This document shows, piece after piece, positions 46,891 to 57,100 of a DNA stretch of 64,000 bases. The notes under the pieces were generated by a model that worked only from the letters and a program-made list of their open reading frames with translations, searched no databases and was not told the origin of the DNA. Location: contig JAZAYU010000003.1 in assembly GCA_038501625.1 (NCBI GenBank), positions 5,346,796-5,410,795 on the forward strand. The letters are read 5' to 3'. Position 1 is the stretch's first letter. Every line of letters starts with the position of its first letter. Position numbers and translations under genes: made by a program. The DNA comes from Corbicula japonica. Lineage: Eukaryota; Mollusca; Bivalvia; Venerida; Cyrenidae.

Positions 46891-47890
46891 ATTATTAATT
46901 AACTAAAACAATATTGACACAATATGTACAATTCAGTCCACCTTATATGGGTTTCACTCAATTCATATGAAATCTCAACTGGGCCAATACGAGATAACCT
47001 GGGCCAATACGGATTTTTCTGAGCCAATATGAGATCGCATGATTCTGATTGGATAATGAACTGGTCCAATATGAATTGAATCACTTCCTTTTAAAAACAT
47101 AAATGCCGCCATTTTGGAATTTCTAAGTCGAATTTTTATGGATAAAAATGATAATAGATAGTGTGACTTTGGACACGAGGTGCATTTAAGCAAAGCGGCA
47201 GAGGATAAGTCTATGTTGCCGCTTTTATTGGTTTCTTTCTGTGTAATGAAAATCTTGGAGTTTATCTGACTCGTTAGTATAACAACAACGCGGATGTCTG
47301 CAGCAAGAATTTTTGAAACTAAAAAAGACAGTGAATTTTAGTGGATTATTCTACATTTGAGCTAGTTTAATGAGCGTAACATTGCAAAAAGGATCAAAAC
47401 TTAGTTTGGATAGCTTACAGACATGTTAAATTCAGTATTTACATGTGGAAGTCGTGGATGGAATGAGCCAGGAGTAAACTTATTTTGGATATATCTGGAT
47501 TAAAAAAATAAATTCAGACTGGATGAACAAGAGACTTGGCTGCCACAGTGTGTAGTAATGTTCAGGCTGTTTTTTGTATTCAAAACAAAACAACCTTCAT
47601 ATCTGCATCTCCTTGGTAGCTTATTCCAGCCAGGTCACTAGCGTATATTGAAGATTGAACATTTAAATAAGAGCTGACACTTCATCTCTTCAGACCGGTA
47701 AATTAGTAATTTTAAAGACTAGAACCATGGATATTTTGTTAATAAATAAAATTGTCATTCATCAAGTGAATTCATATTGGCATTGTTATTGGGCCTCTGG
47801 CAGTCATATTAGCCCTCGGCCTACGGCCTCGGGCCAATATGACTACCCTTGGCCCAATAACAACGCCAATATAAATTCACTTGATTAATA
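46891..47890. repeat. 1000-bp tandem duplication, copy 2
   Basis: Same unit as 45891-46890 directly abutting it. Differences include ATTCGGTCC to ATTCAGTCC, GGCCATTAC to GGCCAATAC, and a few short indels after 47330. It too ends in the palindrome. Confidence 0.9.
47757..47888. repeat. Near-perfect palindrome in copy 2
   Basis: Same hairpin as 46750-46882. One base pair differs in both arms together relative to copy 1: GGGTC/GACCC becomes GGGCC/GGCCC. Confidence 0.85.
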
Positions 47891-50800
47891 ACATTATAAT
47901 ACACATTCAAGTGATGCGTATTCTGATTAAGAAATGTAGTTACGGATATTTCATGACATTCTTTTTAACGTTAACCTTTGCTATTATACTCTGTTTCCGA
48001 GAAACTATCCGCGAAAGGACCATCCTGTAAATCCTAACGATGTGGTGATCCTGTCTTATCACTAACTTAGTCGTCCAGGATTCACTGCAACCTTGGTTTT
48101 GATCGGTTAAACATTGTCAGTCTCCTTTTGCAATCCAGTTGCAGTTTCTCTTTCAGTAGTCTCCACCGGAGAAAAGAATTTTTTAATCTAAGACAAATTT
48201 AAAATAGGAATAAAATAGGCCAGCATTTGTGCAAAGTATAAAATTTAGTATTCAAACTAACGGATCTGCTTGTCGTTTTGTGCAATCTTGTCTTTTAGTG
48301 ATTGTTTTTAACATTATCTGGCTATTATGCATTAGACGCTGACATTTCCGGTTGCGTTATTGATTTGATAAAAATAAGTTGTTTTAAATGCATCGACTAT
48401 CTGATCATTGACTTAATTAAACATTTAAGTTAGTTATTAAATATGATAATTCTCAACGGCAACTACAAATAGGAATGAGTTTTTCAAAATTATTATTCAT
48501 CAGCTAAACTGTTATGACTTACAGATCTGTTATACACAGTCTTGAATGGGAAGTTATAAAAATAATTTATGGTTTTAAGATAATGCTTAACTTGCCTTCA
48601 AGATTACTTTCCTTCAGTTAAATTTCTGTCACTGCATGGTAATTTTTACATGTAACGTAAAGCAACCTTAAGTCGTCGGTTTCTTTAAGTCGTCATTTTT
48701 AATTTGGAATCATTCTTTCTCGATTACGTAGCCAAAAAGAAGCAAGGCTGGTATTATTTGAAAGATAAACTATTTTTTTATTAATCAGTTTAATTACAAT
48801 TTAGAATTAAGTTTTCATGTCAACAAAATAAGCCATAGAAAATATGCCAGAAATTCGAGCTAATCTGTTTCACCGGGTGACAACAGAGAGCCAGTTTTAT
48901 ATGAGTTGGGCGAATGATCGCTCTGGGTATCTTAGACGCTTAATATTTTATACAAACTCATAGTGAACCTGTTGAATAACTTTCCCTGTGAGATTACCCT
49001 CCCTTAGATCACAAACTGCATCCATGTACTAGTTATTTCAATTTGCAAAATGTGACGACTCTAGGTCCCAGGTGACGACTTAATGTCCCTTACTTTTACT
49101 TTGCCAATTACTGTTCCAAGGTGGTTCTCTTTCATCGTTAATTGTTTGTAGTGTCTCATTTGAAATTGATTCTCTTATAAATCATTTTCCTCTTTTCTCT
49201 TTGGCTGCGTGGGCATGCTGTTTATTTCTGGTTGTGGCAATTCCGGATAATTATTATGCATAATTCATTTTATATCATGTTGAGAATTAATTCAAAAATC
49301 ACATACTAAAAGGGTAATTGACCTACACAGGAACAGATAAATGGTTTAATTATCGTCGCGTAAATTTATTTTTTTAAATTAATAATAAAAAGCACATCTC
49401 TGGCCTGAAGATGTGGATAAGATCCGACACATTTGCGGCCATTTTTTCGCTAAGATAAATGTGTTACGTTCGAGCTAAAGGACCAGCAGAGCAGTTTTCA
49501 AGAAGAACTGTGCGTATGCAAGATGTGGGTTCCTAACTACCGTTTTTTGTCTAAGTCTTCGGACCCTTATAATGTGCGGACACCAATTGTTTTTGCCAGA
49601 ATAATTTTTTTTCAGCCTCTAAAATTGGAACATTTAAACTAAATTTTAATAACACATAGACTAATACGAACGACGTAAATTTCTTACAATGCACTTGCAT
49701 TTAAGATGTTTAAGTCCGATGTTATAATGCTTATAACGAGTAAGAAATGATATGAACGACGTATATTTTAAATCATGCAAATACTTGCCCATTAATACCC
49801 GAGAATTGTTACATGTACATTGACTAAAACCAATTTGCTATGAACACCTGTTCATTGACAGTTTTAATCTAAAATGTCGGCGATGCTTGCGTATTTAACA
49901 TCAAAGACGCCGACGTCAACCTGAAACGGTGCGCGCCACTCAAAAATCGCTCTACGCTATTGCACAAAAGAATTTCAAACCGTCAACAAATTAGGATAAT
50001 TTAATTTCTAAATCAGCTGATGTTTGATTTACGGCGTATCTGTGATAATTGTTGCTTATTTCTGATCAGGTTGTGTTTGTATCTGCAGTACCGACCCTTC
50101 GCAGAATTAGCAGTTTGTAACTAATTTATTGCACACTTATTTGCGACAGATATCACATTTTTTTCGGCAATGCTGATTATACAACATTAGGATGTTTATT
50201 TAACAACTATGGAGTTAATTGCTTGACAGAGGTAAGCATAAATTTCAAAGGAAGAAACGTCTGGCATGTGTTGACTTATTCTGGGCTTACAATTACCGAC
50301 GTGTCAATTAATGTGCATGTATCTAAATTTTCGGACGATCTTTTTTAAATGAAAATTCTCGTCTCTAAATATTCGTTCAGCCAGAAATATTATATTTTTC
50401 CGTCCGAAGACTTAGATAAAATACGTCTTTTTTTAGATTCATCTATATAAGATAAAGGGGTACCGCAGTGGTTTTCGTTACCTTGGATAAACAAAAAAAT
50501 GTTTATATTAAAAAACGTCCATTTCAGAAAACATGTAAATATCTTTTAATGGTCCGATTTTCAATATCTTTAAATTTTTGGAAAGCCTGAAAGTTGTGGA
50601 ACTAAATGCAAAACGTTTTTTTCAGATATCTTAAAAAGGTTACTACCGTGTTTTTCCATTATTCCCCCTGTTATTTTACGGCGCCTCCGTGTTTTAAACT
50701 AGCTTCATTTATTTTTTTGTAAATCAATTAGAGTTCGATGGTAATAATGTATTGAATATGAATATAATAATTTCAGTTTTATAAGTTAATGTTTTCATGA

Positions 50801-51116
50801 TGTTTATAAAGTTGTTTTGGTATTTGATATTAAAAGAAATAAGATTTAAAATAAATGACGACTTAAAGACCACATTGCCGACCTAGGTTCCAGAGGTCCT
50901 GAAGTCGTCGGTACTGTATATACCATCTTGAAAGGCTCTTTTCATCGTATTTTCATAATGATATCAAGTAAGCAAAGTTATAACTACGTGCAATAAGAGT
51001 CTCTTTACTATTTTGGATACACCTGAACGCTTTTAACCTTGACTGGTTGAAGAGCTGCGACTCAAAGTAGCAAAGGGTGACGACTTTAGGTTCATCGACG
51101 TTATCAATTACCGACA
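47891..51116. other. Upstream region of the receptor gene, repeats but no exon seen
   Basis: Mostly AT-rich and non-coding. It holds scattered GACGACTT/AAGTCGTC words (48670, 48687, 49054, 49074, 50857, 50902, 51079) and two worn Penelope-like pseudo-LTR remnants (49085-49265 here, another inside intron 1). No promoter element can be assigned with confidence. Confidence 0.45.
49085..49265 (+). repeat. Decayed Penelope-like pseudo-LTR
   Basis: Order of words matches the solo copy at 42520-42705: GCCAATTACTGTTCCAAGG, TTCATCGTTAATTGTTTG, TTTGGCTGCGTGGGCATG, GTGGCAATTCCGGATAAT. Confidence 0.6.
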
Positions 51117-51168
51117 ATGCAAAAATTCGCGTGTTTAATTCTTGTTTTTAAATGGCTTTTATTCACAG
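51117..51168 (+). CDS. Receptor exon 1: signal peptide
   Basis: ATG opens MQKFACLILVFKWLLFTG: a short basic start, a hydrophobic core and a small residue at the exon end, followed by a consensus donor GTAAGG. It ends in phase 1, matching the acceptor at 52899. The start was chosen because it is the only ATG giving a signal peptide in phase. Confidence 0.75.
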
Positions 51169-54100
51169 GTAAGGCTAATATGATGTATGACAAAATAAAT
51201 ATATTTAATAATGTTTTCTTTTCGTTGTCTTTGTTTAAAATGATCATGTTAAATGCCCATGATCTCTTTTCCACACTTCTTTTTTGGCAGACATGAGGTT
51301 GTGTTTTTTGTTTATGGCAATTCCTAAGATATTACACTGGTTTGGCAAAGTGTGACATACGTACAAGTCTTGTTTATGATATTGTCAATAATATAAAAAT
51401 TGTTTGCAATTATCAGCAAAACTGTGATTGGGATATGATGTAGTTTAAATTCTCGTGATCAGCTGATACATATATTCTGAATACACTACAGACACACTTT
51501 TGTAACATAAACTTTTGGGTTCGAATTAACATGAAAGGAGACAATTTAATTGTGTGTGTTATTCAATACGCTTTTTTGAAAATGTAATGCACGCCATTTA
51601 AATTGACACCTTCAGACAAAATTTTATTACCCACAGCCAAACTGTAGACAGAAAATACAGCAAGCATTTATGAAATAATCAACTTCAAAAAGATACTACC
51701 AAGAATTTTTAAGTACGGAAAGGAATTTAAGAGTTCAACATAGAAGAAATAGTTCTGACCTAAATTTCTTATGAAATTTATCAAAGTTTAAACAACTCCG
51801 GTTGTTCTTTAATTTCCTATTGATAATTGTTACATGTAAAAAAAACCCCAAAATATTAAACTATTTAGCGGTTGAATCAATTGCTTTTAGAATAATTAAC
51901 GATGTTATGTGTTTAATGAAATTTTATCAAATATATACCTTATATATCTGTTTCATTTTCAACAAACATTTCATAAAATATGTAACAGATAAACAAAATA
52001 AAATATCGATTAAATTTTATAATTACGCACACATATATATTATCATATTTACCCAGTTTAAGAGAAGATTTCGTTGTATTAAAGCTTTTTTGAATGACTG
52101 TTGGAACAACCACGTTGGCGACAGGCGAACGACAACTCGTGGCAAATCGTGCTTGCTCGTCGAAGTCACAAGTCAAAAGAATGTGCATAGTCCAATAAAT
52201 TGCGAGCGGCTTTAACTATGCCTTTTAAAGTAGCATCAGTAATTATAATTCGTTAGCCGCAGAAGACTTGATGCTAGTAGAATAAATTGAAGTGTAAATA
52301 TCTACACTCAACCAAAGTTCTAATTGGTAATCAATTGTTTTTTCTTTACAATTTATGCTAGTTTCGTTTCTTCCCTACGTCAAGAGAGGTTGTGGAAAAC
52401 TGTTTTGTCTTGAAATCAATTCTCTCTTGTCTTTTTAATCTTTATTGATTGTTTTCTTAAATGATCCAATACCATTTACTTACACCACAGGGTCGAAATT
52501 AGAACGGTCTTTAATTGAACGGGAGGTTATTTCAAAATTGGAAACTTTGAAGGGAATTTATTGAAACAAGCGTGCTGTTCATTAATAAGTTTTTATGTTT
52601 TTTCATACAAATGAGGAGTCCTTTTAAAACAAAACAAGAAATTAAGAGCAAATTTCTGTTTGCTTGACTTTTTTATGCAAGAAATGCATTTTTAGCAAAA
52701 TTAAGGATTACTCTCGCCAAACTGTTCCAAAGTCAATTATTACAAGATTAAAGCTTAAGTTGAAGACTGTTGTTGGCATGTGATCATAAATAAAGAGTGA
52801 ATTCAATGTATTTCTAATAAACAAATACGGACAAAAAGTGACCAATTAGAACTTTGGATGAGTGTATGCTTAATGTCTTGTTATATATGTATTTGCAGGT
52901 GGCAGGATAACGTGTTCGGGATACAACGCATCTATTTATTTTTTACCAAATAACACAGCAAGTTATGTTTGTACAGCAAACAGATTATCTTGCCAACAGT
53001 CAGAGCACATACTGTTGTCACAGATCAAATATTACATATTGACCGGTTGCAACACGTGCAGCTGTAATGGTACACAGACTAACTGGCATATAGATGGGAC
53101 AGATTTTAAATATGAACTGTATAAGTTATGCTCCCATAAGAGTTATTGCAACTTTAGCAGTGTAATTTACAAGTAACAGGTTGTGGTTAGCAGTTGTAGA
53201 ATACGAATGCATTCAATCAGGTACGTTGTTCATTTTACGAATATTTTCATTGTTACTTGAGAACTGTGCTTTTTTATCCAATCGCGTTTGGTTTAGTTTA
53301 AATAAAATAAAGCAGTTCATAGCACGTCGGCAGTTAACAATTAGGCAATTATTACCAGGTACATGTTTTTAGCCAGAAAAGAAATATTACATGGGAAAGC
53401 CTCTTTTTTTAAATACCTAGTACAAAACCGCCTGGTTAAAAATTAAATAAGCATCAGGAGAATCCTACATCACCCGAGAAAAAACACACCCTTATCGCAG
53501 AGGTAATTACCCCAAGAGACAGCGAGAATATATCCATAGAAATGAAATGTGTAAAAATGATTTATACAGGGAAGGTGTCATTTTCGCACGACAGAATGGG
53601 TTGCGCTATTAACGTTTGTGAATAGTTGTAATTTTTGATCAAACCAGCGTGTGCTCCTTGGGTTTTGCAATATTCATGTTTCACCGTTTTATACGAAAGT
53701 TCGTTTTAGCGTTATAAGATGAATTATGGGGCTCCTACATATTTTTCTCTGACGCTCTGAAAACAAATTCCAGAGGCGAATTATTTAACATTATGCCAGG
53801 GCGAAAACAGATGTAATTTTCTGTTAGGAACAACTAACTTTAAGGATAGAGCTGCTTATATATGGAGAACGTACACAGTTGCCTTTTTTTGTTGTTCAAT
53901 TAAGAAATATTTCCGCTTTGTAAATTATTGTAACAGTCGTATCAATAAGAATGTACGAATAAATAACTTCTTGTATGACAGTACAAGTCCACATTGACCG
54001 TTTTAAATCAAATATGAATAGGTTGAAATCTTTATTGATAATGTCATTTTACAACCTTCTAGAATTATCAAATGAACTGTGCAGCTACCTTCAAGAGCCG

Positions 54101-57100
54101 TACGGGAAGAATTCACTGTTTTTCGAGTTGTCACATCACATCGATATCCACTATAAACCAGACTGCATGTGCGTAGTTCCTGAAAACTCCAGTATTGTCA
54201 TTGAGAATTTCATATCTTCGTGCACAGCAAATTTACTTATTAACGCAAATCCGCTTTTCCCATTGGCTGATCCAAGCATAGATATTTATAATTATTCCGT
54301 GAAAATCTCCGAAACAAAGACCAGAGTTTCATTTCACCCACGGAACTGCACTACGGAGCTGCTATGGATACGTGTCTTAAGTGAGTATGAATAGTTTCTG
54401 ACATGCTTCATAACATATTTATCCATAAGTTTGGTATATATTGCCAACACATTTATTTACTTTTTTACTTTTATACCACAGCATTCCGTTGTTATTAAGA
54501 TATAGAGCGGTTTTGGAGATTCCGAAATTGACACTTGTTGGTCTTAAATTAAAACATGTCCTGTACAACAGTGGTCTGTTAAGAAAATGCAAACCGAGGT
54601 TCGTTTCCATTGGGTAACATTTCTTTCTCTTTACGGTAAATTTACTGTTGTTGAGGCATTGTATATTAATAAGCATAGTAACGTTAACCATGTCTTTTTT
54701 TATTAGAAAGACTTTTAAATAAGTGTATCTGTACAACAAATAAGATAACTGTTTTCAAGTTTTATCGCCGATACTCGGATATAATTAAGGCATTGCTCCG
54801 TTCGTCATTGCTTTGTCATAGACAAAAAAGAAAAATATCAAAAATATTTAGTAAAAACAGCACAATGTAGTTCAATTAAACTTTGCATAAATCAATGCTG
54901 TAAGTGTATGATAATTTTACATATATTTAGAAAAGTTAGAAAATAAAAGAAAAAAAGTTAGACAGCAACACAAAACAACACTGCACATGCAAACATGAGT
55001 GAAATGATACTGACAACATTATATAAGGTCATTGAAAAAACTTTCAATTATGAAGAAAGAAATCAACATTTTTTTGGGGATCATCCATTTTCCTGACCAG
55101 TAAATTGAAGGTCGAATACACTTTTTCAAATAACTCATATTGTATACATTTGTGAGCCCAAAGGGCCTTAGATATTGTTGTCAGTAACTCATTACTCATG
55201 AGGACATTTAAATTAATGTAATTGTTGTGATAAATTGCAAAAAGTTTTATGAACTGCATTTTGCCGTTTGAGAGATTTAGATATTTTTCTTTTTGTCTAT
55301 GACAAGGCAATTACGAATGGAGCAATGCCTTAAAATTACAACCGCATATTAAAATCACTAAAACAACAAAATATTTTTCAACCAGCGTTTTATAAAGAAT
55401 TAATTTATTAATGAAAGAAAATTAAAGGCAGTATTATTTCCTCTCGTTATTCTTAAACCCCATTATGAATATTCAAAAAATAACTACTAAATGTTATTCA
55501 AGAGCGCTCTGCAAGACTGTTGATTAACCTATCAACATTTGATGGTTTTGCTAAAGTATTTGTTTGCGCGACGGTGGAAGGTGTTTCTGGTTTCTTGATT
55601 TTTTTCTAGGGAAATCTTAAAGAATAACGTGGAATCTCGATATGTTTATGCTTTTTCTGCCACTGCGTTTTTTTGCTTATTTATTTCCAAGTGCTCTGGC
55701 ATCAATGAGAGCATTAAGCATCTACCTTTGTCGCTTGACAATTCGCAAAGCAATTAGTTTATTCCCCATGACAACTTAAACTTATTTTGTTTCATTTGAG
55801 AACCATGTTAATGGCAAGTGTGTTAAAAGTGCGTTCTAAAACCTAGTATAAACCCTCAGTGACAATTATTTTCAGGTTTTTAGTTTTGTTTATTGTTTAT
55901 CGTGTTCTTTCTTTTAAATAGAAAAATTTATCAACACATGTTCCCTTTTCTTCTCTAATTTGGATGTGTGGGAAGGCATAGTTGTTACTTTAAAAAATAC
56001 ATCAGTCTGTCCGCTTGTTTGTCTCACCCTCTCTCCACCCGCCCATCCGTCCGTCGAATTTGATCACAGTCGTCTTTAACAGATGTGAACTAAAGTTTGG
56101 TTTTGAAAACCTAGAAAAATAGTTATTATCAAATTCCCAAATACATGGTTTAAAATCTGTAACATAGTGTTTGAACTTATTAATAAGCGATGTATTCGAA
56201 ACCATTCAAGCGAGTTGTATTCGAAACCAGCATGGTTTCTTAAGATTTCTATGATATCCAATCTAGCGAATAAATGATAAAATTCGGGAATTTTATTCGA
56301 ACTTTTTAACGGTTTTCTATTGTAAACATGATTTTAACATTCCAGCTTCTATGCAAATTCAAAAGAATTTCACAACTTGCTTATATGATCCAAAATTTGT
56401 ATTTGAATTTTAACATACTTAAAAACCAGCATGTCATTTGAACTACAGCATGGCATTAAAATTCCAGCGAAGTAAAAACAAGTGAAAAGGCATATCAAAA
56501 ACGGCCACATCCAGCAGCCTCCCTACACATCCAAAAAGTAGAGACGAGAAGAGAGCATGGTCATGCAATGATCAGTTTCCAAATAGACGCCACAAACAAT
56601 TAACGGAAGCGAGAACCAAAAGGGTTACTGCCTTGAAATAATTAAAAACAATACGCCACTGGTAATTTAAACCAGGATTCAGTGTGCACCAACCTCAACC
56701 CTGCCCATGCATGTTCTAATATGAACAAACAAGTACATGTTGTCTTGGTGAAATAACCCCAAGCCACCCATCAGCCTGACGATGTTGCTTGCACACGCGC
56801 ACAAACATATAAAACATAACAAGCTATTAGTATTACTGAGACCAGAGTCCCTGGAGTCGAATCAACAAGAACACGATTACAGGGATAAAAGAAACAAATA
56901 AAGGTTTTTGCGAGCATTATGACATTATTGACATTAAAATAAATTAAGTTTTTAAGAAAGTTTTGACCCATAGATGTTCAACATTATGTCTAAACATTTT
57001 GAATAACATATTTAATTACTTACTGGGATTTTAGAACCTAAAAACTCCTTACTTTGCTGCAACTGCGAAAGAAATGCAACGGAAACGAATGCAACAACAG

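Larger units (their letters stand above)
54381..57034 (+). other. Receptor intron 3, host to nested mobile elements
   Basis: GTGAGT to TTTTAG. It holds a Penelope-like fragment on the plus strand split by a TTAA transposon (54630-55990) and a second Penelope-like pseudo-LTR on the minus strand (56482-56905). Confidence 0.7.

Noticed and set aside
45977..47193. Paired minus-strand frames of about 70 codons in the 1-kb duplication
   Set aside because: The frame is shared only because the DNA is duplicated; no domain, and the second frame differs in extent.
51802..52215. 137-codon plus-strand frame
   Set aside because: Lies within receptor intron 1, has AT-driven Ile/Phe/Tyr/Lys composition and no recognisable domain; the GC-richer end may be a repeat.
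53975..54394. 139-codon frame taken as a stand-alone gene
   Set aside because: Its middle is receptor exon 3, bounded by a good acceptor and donor in matching phase; the ATG lies in the intron.
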